A stretch of DNA of 64,000 nt from Sambucus nigra (GCA_949130495.1 OX422219.1:269995111-270059110), one strand, 5' to 3'; shown: positions 36,220 to 48,689, counted from the stretch's first letter. The notes: generated from the letters alone by a model not told the origin. Program-made: numbers and translations.

Positions 36220-37619
36220 CTTAAGTACCTTAGAACCTTTGGTTGTAAGTGTTATGTCTGCAAAGACAGAGAACACTTATCCAAATTTGAGACTCGAGGA
36301 GATAAAGCCATCTTTCTAAGATATTCTCCTAAGAGTAGATCTTACTGTGTTTATAACCTTCGCTCTAAGACCATAATGGAATCCATAAACGTAATCGTAA
36401 GTGACACTACTGTAGAGAGTAATAATGGAGAACTAACTATTGTGGTAGAGTCTGAAATATTTTAGAAAATGACTTACCATAAATAAATGATTCTTTACCA
36501 ATTGAGACACCTGAAGTACCTAATTGGGTTGCTAAAGACCATCCCATAGACAACGTTGTTGGTAATCCCAGTGAACCTGTGCGTACAAGATCACAATTAA
36601 GAAACTATGCTCATTATGCATGTTTTGTTTCCCTTGTGGAACCAAAGAATGTTAATGATGTATTGAATGATCCTCATTGGATTTCTGCAATACAGGATGA
36701 ACTTCTTCAATTTGTCATTCATGATGTTTGGTATCTTATACCTAGGCCTGATCACAAAAAGGTTATTGGTACATGTTGGATATTTAAAAATAAATCTGAT
36801 GAAAGTGGGATAGTCATTAGAAACAAATCCAGATTAGTTGCTCAAGGATACTCTTAAATAGAGGGAATAGATTTTAACGAGACTTTTTCTCCCGTTACTC
36901 GATTAGAATCTGTTCGTCTTCTCTTTGCCATAGCTTGCTACCTACATTTTAAGCTTTACCAAATGGATGTCAAATCTGCCTTCCTTAATGGAATATTGAC
37001 TGAGGAGACCTATGTAGAACAACCAAAAGGGTTCATTGATCCTAAATAACCAAATTATGTCTTTCGTCTTAAGAAGGCTTTGTATGACCTAAAACAAGCG
37101 CTAAGAGCCTGGTATGAGCGCCTTTCCAACTTTCTCTTAGACAAAGATTTTAAGAGAGGTGGAAATGATCAAACCCTTTTTGTCAAACATTTGGACAAAC
37201 ATATCATTATAGCTCAAGTTTACGTAGACGATATCATCTTTGGATCAACTTTCCCTTCAGAAGTTAAATGCTTTTCTGAAATTATGCATAAATAATTTCA
37301 AATGTCTCTTATGGGGGAGTTACAATTTTTCTTAGGTCTTCAAGTCAAACAAAATTTAGAAGGATTATTTGTCTCGCAATCAAAATACGCATTAGAGATT
37401 ATTAAAAAATTTGGCCTTGAAAGTGCAAAAGATGCTAAAACTCCCATGAGTACTACTGTCAAACTGTCTAAGGATGAAACAGGGAAATCCATAGATCCCA
37501 CCCTTTATCGTAGTATGCTTGGAACCTTACTATATCTTACTGCCTCGCGTCCTGATATTATGTACACTGTTTGCGTTTGTGTGCTCATTACCAGAACAAT
37601 TCTAAAGAGTGTCATTTAA
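36220..37619 (+). pseudogene. pol: Copia reverse transcriptase, broken
   Basis: The reverse transcriptase of Ty1/copia type is readable in pieces: PHWISAIQDELLQF (about 36675), QMDVKSAFLNG (about 36960), ALYDLKQALRAWYERL (about 37080) and the catalytic YVDDIIFGS (about 37220), then the connection region to 37619. Stops at about 36855, 37047, 37293 and 37617 break one otherwise consistent frame. The integrase-to-RT linker (36220-36570) is degraded. Confidence 0.85.
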
Positions 37620-38166
37620 CTTGTGTTAAAAGAATTATCAAGTACATTAAAGGCACTCTAAATTTAGGACTTTGGTACACCAATGACACTCCTAGTACTA
37701 TAATAGGATACACCGATGCTGATTAGGATGGGTGTACTGATGATAGCAAGAGGACATCATGCGCATGTTATTATATTGGTAATGATTTGGTAGGTTGGAG
37801 TAGTAAGAAACAAAACTGCACTTCATTATCCACTACTGAATCTGAATACATTGCCGCTGGCAGCTGCTGTGCTCAATTACTTTGGCTTAAGCAAAAGCTA
37901 AGTGATTATGGTATTAAAGAAGAACAATTACATCTCTATTGTGATAATCAAAGCACGATCAACATCTCTAAAAATCCTGTTCAACACTCGCGAACAAAAC
38001 ACATAAAAATAAGACATCACTTTATCTGCGAATTAGTTGAGACTAAGGAATTAAAAATCAATTATCTTCTTACTAATTTGCAACTCGCAGATATGTTTAC
38101 CAAACCGTTGGATTATAATAGGTTTATTGCCTTGCGTAAATCAATTGAAATGGTGTGTGCTGAATA
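37620..38166 (+). pseudogene. pol: Copia RNase H, broken
   Basis: The domain reads GYTDAD (about 37710), STTESEYIAAG (about 37827), LYCDNQS (about 37931) and the C-terminal HIKIRHHFICE, giving the expected acidic catalytic residues. It ends at 38166. A TAG follows TDAD at about 37724 and a frame change separates it from the reverse transcriptase. About 340 bp without a gene, with no env-like frame, lead to the 3' LTR. Confidence 0.82.
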
Positions 38167-38495
38167 ATTTCTTGGATTTACTTAATTTTTCCCTTTGTCC
38201 ATTTGAGACAAAATGGGGGAGAAATTTGAGTCTTATAAGAATTCATTTACTTTGTACATATTCTAAGGAGATTGTTCTTAGTGATTCATTGCAGGATTCT
38301 GTACTGTTTTTCACAGTTATTCTCTGTTATGTTCAAAATTGTAATAGGGTATTGAATTGTATTTAGTTGAGTTATGTAATTTTCCGTTCTAGGAAATGGG
38401 TAGATAGAATTTTTGTATAGGAATAGTTTTTTCCTTTTCTTTTTGTTTCCTTACGAGTCCAAGTTGACTAAAAGGATATTTTGTCTCATATTTCC

Positions 38496-38507
38496 AAAGG
38501 GGGAGAT
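38496..38507 (+). other. Copia polypurine tract
   Basis: AAAGGGGGAGAT directly before the 3' LTR. Confidence 0.82.
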
Positions 38508-40492
38508 TGAATCACCTTATACTCTTGACTCACTTGAGTCTATATTGTATAAGTGCTCATCTAGTTTGGACATAGAAACAAAATGTTGTCCCATCCTAGA
38601 AACCAAAGAGCCTCAATCATTCTCTTCATTTTATTCCTCTTGATCTAAGGTATTTTTACCAACACTCACACACACATTAGTATTGCATTCATACATTTCA
38701 TTTTGCATATAATTGGTTATAAGTGTGTTGTGTATATTAATTTCCCTTAAATTGAATTTTAATAATTTTTTGGGAATTTTTAATGATTTTTAAAAACTAT
38801 TTTCTTTAATTTAAAAATGGAATTAAAAGTTTTGGGGTCAATCTACAATTTTGAATTGATGATTTTATCTCTGGAAGTTCACTAGGGTAGAAACCGAAAG
38901 CGCTAAAGACTTAAAGGTATTTGTGTAATTATTTTCAAAACACGCGTTTCAACATCAATCTCAACCTTACACCTGTCAGCCTGATATCGGTCCGATTTGT
39001 GTTTCTTCTGTGAGACATAAGCCTTACTCATTTCCTGCCCTTGGATTGTTGTAATCAACGATCTGCATGCATTAGGGCTTTATCCCTATGAATCCCTCTT
39101 AAGCCAATCAAATGCGTTTTAATTCACCGCTTCTCTTATATCGTTGGATCAAAGTCAACAGCTGTAGACTAAATCGTAGCCTTTGATTTTGAACCTCGTT
39201 CTCGAACCTTCTCATCCCCCTATATAAGGAGACTTACTCTCAGCCATTTAGAATCTTTTTGTCATTTCGTCATTTATAGAGAGAGAAGAGAGTAGAGAGA
39301 GAAGAGAGAAAAGAGAGAGAAACCATAGAGAGAGAGAGAGAGTTAGAAACCCTAACCCTAAATCGTCCAAAACACCTTTCAAACCCTAACCTCTTTGAAA
39401 ACCAGTTATATACTAAACACAACCTTGAGTGTTTGAGAGTTAGTTTGTTAAGATGTTTCGTGCTGTAACCTCTTTGTGTTGAGATCTTGTTGCCAACTTA
39501 AGCATTAAGCTAGATCTGCATTTTTTTTTCATAAAAATTTTAGATCTAAGCATTTTATGTTACATCACATCTAGATCTGCATTTATAGTTTCTCATCTTG
39601 AGAAATCTATTGTTGATTCTTTTCTGTAAATGTCTTCATACTCAAAATCAACAATAATATTTTCTGTTTCTAGTTCTTTTGAAACAAAACCTTTGACCTA
39701 GTTGGAATCACACTTGGTGATTTTCAATCTCAAAAATATTTTCAAAACCCTGAGATTGACTAAGATATTGATATGTCTTCTGATCAAGATAGCCGTGGAT
39801 TCTGGGTTACTATTAAAGGTCAAATAAGGTTCAAAGTTTCCTAAGAAGAGAGAAACTGAAAATCACAGCATATAGATCTAATTTGTAATTTGCTAGGACT
39901 GTTTGTAAATATAAGCATGAGTGTGCATACATGTGTTAGATCACCATCACAAACACTTACACACTACAACACTGAAAGTGTTGGTAATAAGATCTTTATA
40001 CTAGAGTCGACGTAAAGACTGGAACAAAGTGAAGTTAGCAAACTTGGAGAACAACATCAACAATCAGAATTGCAGAAAAGTTATAAGGACACCAGTGGGT
40101 ACATTCCTAAACTTGTATAGGTCTGATTTGTGTGCATGTGTGTTATATAGTTTGTAACTGCTATATTTGTTTTGGTGGATTTTTCTTTTTACTCCGTAGA
40201 GGGAGTCGTGGATGTTTCCTTAGTTGGTTGAGGTTTTACCACGTCAAAAATATCTTGTAATTAATCTTTCTACATCTCCTCATCCCTTTCTGTTTAGTGT
40301 GCTGATTTAAAACTATTTTAGTTTTGTTTTCCAAAACTTGTTAACAAATTATGAACAAATCTCGTGCATATTTTTTAAACGCATCTTGTGATTAAACTGA
40401 TTTGATTTCTAAAAAAAGTTTCTTCAAAAAATAGTTCGGAGTTACTTAAATAGTTTAATCTTGTATTAAACGGTTTTAGTAACAGTTTTTCA
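38508..40492 (+). repeat. Copia 3' LTR
   Basis: Starts TGAATCACC, with the TATATAAGG box at 39221. It ends at TTTTTCA before the duplication TATGT. Confidence 0.9.
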
Positions 40493-40933
40493 TATGTGTG
40501 TGAATATTTATTATATAAATATCTGTGTGTAATCATACTCGCCCTACTTGCTATCATGGAGGTTTCCGCCCCGGAACAGTCTTATCTCTATTGGACCTTA
40601 TGGGGGATATTAACTTGTACCCTAGAACATAACATCCCTGGATACTGGCTATCTGAGAACTATAATTAACCTCTTAGTGATGGTCCTAAGAGATGTGATG
40701 GTATGTGTTGACCTCTTAGTGATTGGGAACTATGCTTAGCCTCCAATATGTGTTTTTTTTAATACAGTTCGAGAGTGGTTCCGGACTAGTATTTCCCTTT
40801 GTACGAGAGATACGGGGACTTGATAGGAAAGTATGCCGAAATAATAGATTTATATGGGGTGCCTATTGGTATATATTATACTAGTGATAAACATATGTAC
40901 CGGTGATTAATCTACTGTTCTTGTAAGTAGATA

Positions 40934-42055
40934 TGTAAGGACATTTTTGTCCATTATCAATTTATATGTCGTACGCCGTTACACCGTTGAAGAAACTCAA
41001 GATCGCATCTACAACAACGGACACGAATATCAAAGTGTCTTCAACATCATAGCCTCTGCGAGAATGAACTTGGTAAAATTTTGTTTTTACGTTCCTTAAA
41101 GTTCATATTTAGTATTGGGAAATTTTTATAAAATGTTTTTTATAAAAATAAGAAGTAAGTTTTTTCAAGCAAAATGAGGCTTTTAGAAGTTTTTTAGTTT
41201 TCTGGGAAGCCGGGCCGATCTGCCTCTATACCGGACCGATCCACCACCGGACCGGTCCGCCCCTCAATCGGACCGATCCGCTTGTTGCAGATCCAGTAAG
41301 CCCCGGACCGAAAGCGAACCGAAGAAGACAATTTTTAAAAGAAACGATCCGAGGTCGGACCGATCCGCCTCCAAGCCGGACCGGTCCGCCTGGGATAAAT
41401 TCGGCCAGATCTGTTCGAGAGTTTTTAGGCTCAAAGTTTTCTTATTTAAGCCAACTTCGGGGAGTTGTTTTCTAAGACTTTTCAAGACGATTTTCAGAGT
41501 CCTAAATACTCTAAGTCTTCACCTTTTTGAGTCCCAAGATTTTTTTTGATTCACACCAAAAATCCCAATTACTTTTGTGAATCTTTTGGAACCCTAGAAC
41601 ACAAGCTTTGCTACTGTTCATCTTTGTGGAGAGATCTTTGCAACCGAGGGCTGCGTGTCATTGCTGAGGGAGTCTCTACAAAGTGTTATGACTGCGTGTC
41701 ATTGAGGAGAGCTGCGGTTCTACCTTTGTTGTTTGGGCTGCGAGTCCTTGGAGGGTGCTGCGTGTATTCTCTTGCTGAGTTCAAGACTGCGTGTCTTTGT
41801 GGGTTGGCTGCGCGTTGATCCATTGCAGATTTCTCTATGTAATTGTAAGTTGAGGCTTGTATATTCATAGTGAAATAAAGGTTTTACCCGAAAGGGGTTT
41901 TTTCCTGAATTCTGTGTCTCAGCATAATTTTTGTGTCACATGCTTTATTTATTTATCGTTGACACACGCACCTTAGATGAATGATTAGGGGCTGAAATTA
42001 AATAAGTGAGCTATATTAGAAAGTTGCGATGTTAATCAATTATCACACGTTCTCA
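40934..42055 (+). repeat. TRG1 5' LTR
   Basis: Starts TGTAAGGACA and ends TTCTCA. TATA-like TTTATAAAA lies near 41140 and TATTTAAG near 41436. Seven imperfect CTGCGTGTC-type repeats occupy 41651-41816. Confidence 0.92.
41211..41388 (+). repeat. Palindrome array, TRG1 5' LTR (word CGGACCGGTCCG)
   Basis: Units at 41211 (degenerate), 41232, 41248 and 41269 with spacings of 21, 16 and 21, then a second group ending with a perfect 12-mer at 41377-41388. Confidence 0.88.
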
Positions 42056-42058
42056 AAT

Positions 42059-42070
42059 TGGTATCAGAGC
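42059..42070 (+). other. TRG1 primer binding site (initiator tRNA-Met)
   Basis: TGGTATCAGAGC, exact, three bases after the LTR end. Confidence 0.9.
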
Positions 42071-42172
42071 AGGTTGCGCTAATTTATCGCGTATTCCTAT
42101 TTTCCGCAAAATCGTGTGATATTGATTTTTTTTTGAAAAAAATCAGTTTTGTGAAAATTCGCATTTTTTTCT

Positions 42173-43339
42173 ATGGAGCACTTATATAATCAGATGCCGA
42201 TTTTTGACGGGTCTAATTATGCCTACTGGAAAGCTCGTATGAAATCGATTTTAAAATCTATTGACGAGCGTGTTTGGTTACTTTGCGAAAATGGTTGGAC
42301 TCCTCCCACGGTCACTGTTAATAACATCACCACTTTAAAACCCGTGTCAGCCTGGACTGAAGATGATTATAAATTGTCCAATTTTAATTCCCGTGGTCTG
42401 AGTGCTATTTCTGGAGCTATCTCTCCTGATGAGTTTCACCGAATTATGACGTGCACCACGTCTAAAGAGGCTTGGGATGTTTTGAAATTGACACATGAGG
42501 GTACGAACGCGGTTAAAGAGTCAAAATTACAAAATTTGGCCACCCAATTTGAGACTATCACCATGTCCGAGTCCGAATGCTTTGATGATTTTTATGCACG
42601 TTTGTCGGACATTGTTAACACATGTTTTAATTTGGGTGAGGTGATTGATAACACGCGTGTCGTTAAAAAGATTTTGAGATCTCTCCCAAAACGCTTTATT
42701 CCTAAAGTCACTGTTTTGAACTCTTTGGGAAATTTAAAATCACTTAAGTTGGAAGAACTTGTAGGAGATCTTCAAACCTATGAGATTTACATGTTTCCCA
42801 AAACCATTAAGGCTAAGGATAAAGGCATTGCTTTAAAGACTCATTTTAAGAAAAAGAAAGAAAAATTTTGTGAGTCCTATTCTGAGGGAGATTTTTATTT
42901 TAATGACATGGCCTTGTTTGCGAAAAATTTTAAAAAATTTCTCAACATGAACAAAAATAATTCTTCCAATAAAAGGAATTTTTTTGAGAAAAATAAAAAG
43001 AAAGGAAAGGCCAAAGAAAGTGGTGAGAGGGAAAAAGAAAATAAATCCGATGAGGAGTGCGAGGAAGATTTTGAGAACGTCACTTGTTTTGAATGTGGGG
43101 GTAAGGGACATAAGTCGTTTGAGTGTCCTACGTGGATTAGAAAGAAAGGAAAGAAAGTAGCTATGACAACCACACTTAGTGATAGTAGTGAAGGTGAGGG
43201 TGATGAGACTAGTGGTGAGAAGTTTGTAGCTTTTTCTAGTCGTGTGAGCACACCCACCTTGTCCCACAATAGTGCACACGAAAGTGATAGTGATGGTTTG
43301 AGCGCTTCAAGTGAGGGAGAAAGTGAGAGTGAAAGTTGA
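42173..43339 (+). CDS. gag: TRG1 Gag, N-terminal 388 aa
   Basis: Starts at the ATG at 42173, about 100 bp after the primer site. The product has the copia Gag N-terminal region (FDGSNYAYWKARMKS), the helical core with LSDIVN and LRSLPKRFIPKV, a Lys-rich region, and a zinc knuckle CFECGGKGHKSFEC at about residues 304-317. The acidic Ser-rich tail stops at a TGA at 43337-43339. The same frame then continues briefly (DESDLQKAF), so the stop is probably premature or marks a split. It would form particles and bind RNA but needs enzymes from elsewhere. It is close to TRG2 Gag and more distantly like the SIRE-like copia Gag. Confidence 0.85.
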   Translation: MEHLYNQMPIFDGSNYAYWKARMKSILKSIDERVWLLCENGWTPPTVTVNNITTLKPVSAWTEDDYKLSNFNSRGLSAISGAISPDEFHRIMTCTTSKEAWDVLKLTHEGTNAVKESKLQNLATQFETITMSESECFDDFYARLSDIVNTCFNLGEVIDNTRVVKKILRSLPKRFIPKVTVLNSLGNLKSLKLEELVGDLQTYEIYMFPKTIKAKDKGIALKTHFKKKKEKFCESYSEGDFYFNDMALFAKNFKKFLNMNKNNSSNKRNFFEKNKKKGKAKESGEREKENKSDEECEEDFENVTCFECGGKGHKSFECPTWIRKKGKKVAMTTTLSDSSEGEGDETSGEKFVAFSSRVSTPTLSHNSAHESDSDGLSASSEGESESES

Positions 43340-44031
43340 GATGAAAGTGACCTCCAAAAAGCTTTTAGAGATTTGTACACCGAGACCTTGAAAACAAAAG
43401 GTATAATAGGGATTTAGGTCGTCGGGTTTTAGATTTGGAGAAAGAGAATGAGGTTTTGAGAAAGGAGAAGTGTGATTTGGCCGACACGTTGTCTAGTCTG
43501 ACGACACGTGTATCCCAACTCGAGAGTGATCTCGAACGTGCCAGGGTGGTCAAAGTCAAGTTTGATAACGCACCTAAGAAGGTTGAAAAGGTGGTTCTTA
43601 AGGGTAAAGGTGAGAAGTTAGGAATAAGTCATGACGGTGCTTCTTCTTCCCAATTAGCACCCGAGCCGGTTCCCACTTTAGTGACAGTTTCACATGTGTC
43701 TCACCCTAACCCACCAAGGCATCCCATTCCTTTTAGGAAAGTGCGTCCTAGAGTTTTTGAGAGAGGTGTTCCTAGGCCTATTTATGTTTGTTCCCATTGC
43801 AAGAGGAGAGGACACCTTAGTGAATTTTGCTTTAAGTTGGGTTATGTGTCACGTGTTTCTGGCACACATGCACCCACACATGATACTTTACATGCTCCCG
43901 GAGACTACATGAGAGAGTTTGCACATTTAGGTGAGCAAGTTAAGTTTTTAGTCAAATCTTCACAAGAATTGATGGAGGTTTTTCATAAGTTGTCACCACC
44001 TTTGGAAAACCCCTCCGCACCTAATGATTGA
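43340..44031 (+). pseudogene. TRG1 Gag C-terminal part with coiled coil and second zinc knuckle
   Basis: After the TGA the Gag frame continues to a TAG near 43416, then the reading shifts to the frame open from about 43417 to 44031. It encodes a Glu/Lys/Leu-rich coiled coil (LEKENEVLRKEKCDL), a basic linker and a second knuckle CSHCKRRGHLSEFC (about 43795-43836). The order matches the C-terminal half of the copia Gag at 34080-34780, so this is the rest of one Gag broken by a stop and a frame change. Confidence 0.75.
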
Positions 44032-45600
44032 GGTTTGACTTGTTTACTAGCATAGGGTGATTTGCATGATGTCATTGTTTGCCTATTGCTAGTATGTATC
44101 ATTTTTGTTTTGAAAAAATTTTGAAAAATACAAAAAGATTTTATTTTGACAATTTTTTTTTTGAAAAATCCAAAAAGATTTTTTTTATTTTGTTTGCACC
44201 GTTTATGGATGAACACTTAGGATGACCGAGTCACAACATCATTCCATTATTTTCATGTGAATATTTGATAGTGTTTTGAGACAATAGGTCAATTCATCGA
44301 TGTGCTTTATAATGTTTGGAGTCATTAAGATGTAATTTAGTGTCACTTCCTACATGTTTGACTCATGTTTCCTTTATTGCACACATGCACAGATTTGTTT
44401 GATTATTGTGCTTGTCTTATCACATGTTGGTTGGGTGTTTTCACTTCAATCCTGTCCTTAAAACGAACCAAGCGCGATAAATTTTGATAAGGAAATTGTG
44501 CATATAAAAATCGTTTTGTGAGTTTTTGTGCTTTGTTTGATAACGGGGAGGGGCTGTGAAAGGTAATTATCTATCCTTTGCGCAAAAGCCACCGTTAAAA
44601 AGGACCTAAAAAATTGAGGAATTTTATTATCCGAGGTCCAAAGAGGATAAAAGAGCCCAAAAAATTTAAAGGCAATAAAAATAAATTCATGCTAATTATG
44701 GGCCATTTAGGTTTTTGCACCAATTCTCCAAAGTTTGAGAATTTAGATTACCTCTAAAAGAATATATATATGAGGGAGTTTGGTTGGAGAATTATAACGG
44801 GTTTGCACGTCCTTGAAATTCTTGAAAATGCGCTATATAGTTTTGGACGTTATTGGTGTGGAAATCATTTGACTTTGATTTGTTGATTTGAATAAGACGA
44901 TGTCATCTAAATTCACCAAATTTTTACACCTAAGGATACCTTTGATGTTCATTCGTTATGAGTACACGTATGCATCGTGCACATATGATTGATTGAGTTG
45001 ATTTACCTATCGAATGTGTTCACACCCATTCATTCCGTTTCCATGACTTGGTTGTTTGAGTCTAAATCCATGGTGTGATTTTTGTATCATATTTGTTCAA
45101 ATTGGTAAAATTTGAAAAATAAAAAAAATAGTTTGTGCATTTATTTCTGAGCATCTCCTTGCAAGAGCACGTTTACCATATTATTTGATGCCCTGTTTTT
45201 TTTTTGTTTTGTACCGTGACACCCCGATTTTGCCTATTTGATTCATTCTTCTCATTTGTCTATTTGGGGACATCATAAAAAGGGGGAGAAAGAATTATCA
45301 TATTATGGGGGAGTTTGAATTTTGGGCCATGTTTATCTCATTTCAAACTCGATATGTCACGTGGTATTTGCTTTGTCTCATGTGTGTAGGTATAAAGATT
45401 GAAGATCAATATGTTTCACACCCTGATGAGAAAAGCTTTGAGATTTGATGATTGTTGAAGATTGAAGAACAAACGATGAAGATTTATACTTTTGTATCTT
45501 TCCATCTTTAGGGTTCATGGGAGGGTAGATTTGTATAGGTCATTAGTTGATAATTCGGATATTTTTTATGTATGTACCGGCATAGACATAGGGGGAGATT
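44032..45600 (+). other. TRG1 3' non-coding region and polypurine tract
   Basis: About 1.57 kb without a gene. A block at about 44545-44660 (GGGGAGGGGCT, then AAAGG ... CCTTT with a 5-bp stem) recurs in TRG2. The polypurine tract ATAGGGGGAGATT precedes the LTR. Confidence 0.7.
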
Positions 45601-46722
45601 TGTAAGGACATTTTTGTCCATTATCAATTTATATGTCGTACGCCGTTACACCGTTGAAGAAACTCAAGATCGCATCTACAACAACGGACACGAATATCAA
45701 AGTGTCTTCAACATCATAGCCTCTGCGAGAATGAACTTGGTAAAATTTTGTTTTTACGTTCCTTAAAGTTCATATTTAGTATTGGAAAATTTATATAAAA
45801 TGTTTTTTATAAAAATAAGAAGTAAGTTTTTTCAAGGAAAATGAGGCTTTTAGAAGTTTTTTAGTTTTCTGGGAAGCCGGACCGGTCCGCCTCTATACCG
45901 GACCGATCCGCCACCGGACAGGTCCGCCCCTCAATCGGACCGATCCGCTTGTTGCAGATCCAGTAAGCCCCGGACCGAAAGCGAACCGAAGAAGACAATT
46001 TTTAAAAGAACCGATCCGAGGTCGGACCGATTCGCCTTCAAGCCGGACCGGTCCGCCTGGGATAAATTCGGCCAGATCTGTTCGAGATTTTTTAGGCTCA
46101 AAGTTTTCTTATTTAAGCCAACTTCGGGGAGTTGTTTTCTAAGACTTTTCAAGACGATTTTCAGAGTCCTAAATACTCTAAGTCTTCACCTTTTTGAGTC
46201 CAAAGATTTTTTTTGATTCACACCAAAAATCCCAATTACTTTTGTGAATCTTTTGGAACCCTAGAACACAAGCTTTGCTACTGTTCATCTTTGTGGAGAG
46301 ATCTTTGCAACCGAGGGCTGCGTGTCATTGCTGAGGGAGTCTCTACAAAGTGTTATGACTGCGTGTCATTGAGGAGAGCTGCGGTTCTACCTTTGTTGTT
46401 TGGGCTGCGAGTCCTTGGAGGGTGCTGCGTGTATTCTCTTGCTGAGTTCAAGACTGCGTGTCTTTGTGGGTTGGCTGCGCGTTGATCCATTGCAGATTTC
46501 TCTATGTAATTGTAAGTTGAGGCTTGTATATTCATAGTGAAATAAAGGTTTTACCCGAAAGGGGTTTTTTCCTGAATTCTGTGTCTCAGCATAATTTTTG
46601 TGTCACATGCTTTATTTATTTATCGTTGACACACGCACCTTAGATGAATGATTAGGGGCTGAAATTAAATAAGTGAGCTATATTAGAAAGTTGCGAAGTT
46701 AATCAATTATCACACGTTCTCA
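45601..46722 (+). repeat. TRG1 3' LTR
   Basis: Same length as the 5' LTR. Its differences from that copy are concentrated in the palindrome array. Confidence 0.92.
45878..46055 (+). repeat. Palindrome array, TRG1 3' LTR (word CGGACCGGTCCG)
   Basis: 12-mer units start at 45878, 45899, 45915 and 45936 (21, 16, 21). After a degenerate stretch more start at 46007, 46023 and 46044 (16, 21). The first and last are perfect palindromes; others read CGGACCGATCCG. Confidence 0.9.
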
Positions 46723-47112
46723 AGATAGATTGTTTAATTAATATTAAATGAATTAAGTGGTTGAGAACTTAAGTCTGATTTGAGATGAACATAACTGGCT
46801 TAATATATTCATAAGAAAAGGTTATCAGATATAAATTATAGTTATACGTACTTGAAACCGTATTTGGTGAGGGAAAATTGGGTTAGACTAGTGAATTAGG
46901 TTTGACGAGTGAATTGGGTTAGCTTTATCTAGATTAGTTCAGTAGTACGTTAGGCGTGCACACTAGTTGAGGGGTGAGAATTTCCAAGTGAGTGTCGAGG
47001 TACTAACATGTATGTAATATCAACTGGTGAGCATTTTAAATACTTGCTAAACTATTTTAAAGCTGTTTTACACTCGGGCTCTGACCCGTTTCCTGTCATC
47101 TCTTCTTTCTCT

Positions 47113-47149
<37 letters not shown>

Positions 47150-47701
47150 TACAGGTGCCCAGCCACTGGGGCGTCAGACTTAGATCCTTGGACTGTTGAC
47201 GTGATGCAACTAGTGTGGGAGTTGCAGGTCCTTGCAGTAGACGACTTCATCCTTGTCTTCTCAGTCTTCTATTTATCTATCATTAGATATGGCACGTGTC
47301 ACCCATTTCCCATTCTATTTAGTTCAGATAGACTTGTACTCTTTATTATTTCAGTATTCTGTTTAGTTGGGATTGTTTTAATTATTTCTTTATCATGCGA
47401 TTTGGGATATTTTATTTGGATGATTTATCTAGCATGTTTATTCCACTTGGATGGTTTGGTATTCGATATTATTATTATTATTATTATCTGTGTTCATAAA
47501 AATGGTTTCGTATATTAAATCATAACACTAGAACTTAATCTATAAAATGAAATGTTTTGACACTTAGCTTAATTATTTATTAGGTGATTAATAAAGAAAA
47601 AATATTTTTAGACAGTGATGCTAAGAATAAACCAACCGGACACTTTGATTTAATTTAATAAAGGACTGATCACCCGGTATTTAATTAGGCGGGGTGTCAC
47701 A

Positions 47702-48689
47702 GTTATGCTCTTACAATATCCCACATTGACTATTTTATGATAAATAAACACAAGACAAAATATTACAAACAAATGAAGCAAATCTATCACCTATGACATG
47801 ACTCACTCGACCAAAGGCATACAAGGATAGAAAAGACACAGCCATTTGTAAGTTTTATAAACTATTTTACTGTCAATCACTAGCAAAGACATCAAGATAC
47901 CAATGAATAAATAATTGACAAGATTATAACAGTAATAAGAAGAATACAAGATATAACAATATAAACATTATTCATCTAATCACCAAAGAACATATACCAA
48001 GTTATCTATTATCCTTATAATATATGATATACAAACATTATTCCCTACATTATCTATCACTATTTCATTTCCATATAAACTATATCATAATATCACATAA
48101 TGATACTTCCTCTTCATCAAACTATCTTCTATATAAGGAAATAGTCTCCTCCTCAAGCAAGAATCTTCCCATAAAGAAAGATTCTCCCCCTTGGAAAACT
48201 TCTCCCCCTTTATGTCATGGAATTAACAAAGGAAATAAATATAGAATCAAGAAACAACGTCATTAGGAACATAATGAAATATTTTTTAAAGAAATGAATG
48301 AGTAAATATAAACCAAAAGATTGAAACAAATATACCACCATATATAATTGAGATAAAATCATAAATATGTACTGAATCGAAGATAATAATATATAACTCA
48401 TCTAATATAATTATAATATATTCAATGACCAAATATATATGCCAACAAAATCCAAAATCTATTATCCCTAATAATATATAAGGACACAAAGAATGTGGCT
48501 ATATGATATAATGAAAGAAAATAAACTTAGGGTGTGAAAAACATGCTATGTAACATAATAAGCACATGGAGATGGTCAATTCACATGATATGAATAACAT
48601 GATATATCATATAATAGCAAAAATGATCAATGATGATATAACAAGCCAAATACACATATATAAACCATCATAAATATTTTAGCATTGGT
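47702..48689. other. Unassigned AT-rich region
   Basis: About 1 kb, very AT-rich, with short open frames only. The first bases, GTTAT, are the right flank of solo LTR B. I see no element ends. Confidence 0.5.

Larger units (their letters stand above)
30690..40492 (+). mobile_element. SIRE-like Ty1/copia retrotransposon, decayed
   Basis: LTRs at 30690-32651 (1962 bp) and 38508-40492 (1985 bp), flanked by a perfect duplication TATGT (30685-30689 and 40493-40497). The order is gag, protease, integrase, reverse transcriptase, RNase H, as in Ty1/copia. Long LTRs, a Gag with two zinc knuckles and DSGCSKHMTG in protease suggest the SIRE lineage. Many stops and shifts show it is dead. It is inserted in solo LTR B. 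No palindrome array is visible in its LTRs. Confidence 0.92.
40934..46722 (+). mobile_element. TRG1: gag-only LTR retrotransposon (copia-derived)
   Basis: LTRs of 1122 bp each (40934-42055 and 45601-46722) are flanked by a perfect duplication AGATA (40929-40933 and 46723-46727). It has a tRNA-Met primer site and polypurine tract but only a gag region; no protease, integrase, reverse transcriptase or RNase H motif is present. It fits terminal-repeat elements with GAG that rely on other copia elements. It is inserted in solo LTR B. LTRs differ at about 15 positions by eye. Confidence 0.9.
29125..47701 (+). mobile_element. Solo LTR B, same family as A, split by two copia-type insertions
   Basis: Ends TGTAATACCCCG (29125) and GGGGTGTCACA (47701). 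Pieces are 29125-30689, 40493-40933 and 46723-47701. Without insertions and duplications the LTR is about 2.97 kb. Flanks CTTAT and GTTAT are a duplication with one change. It resembles solo LTR A throughout. TATATAA lies at 30113. Confidence 0.85.

Noticed and set aside
41546..46485. Identical 90-codon open frame in both TRG1 LTRs (41546-41818 and 46213-46485)
   Set aside because: Identity is explained by LTR duplication; there is no domain, and the frame overlaps the CTGCG repeats.
29125..47701. Solo LTR B read as a complete element with two LTRs
   Set aside because: Only one LTR start and one LTR end exist; the interior is two other elements with their own duplications and LTR pieces that join in order.
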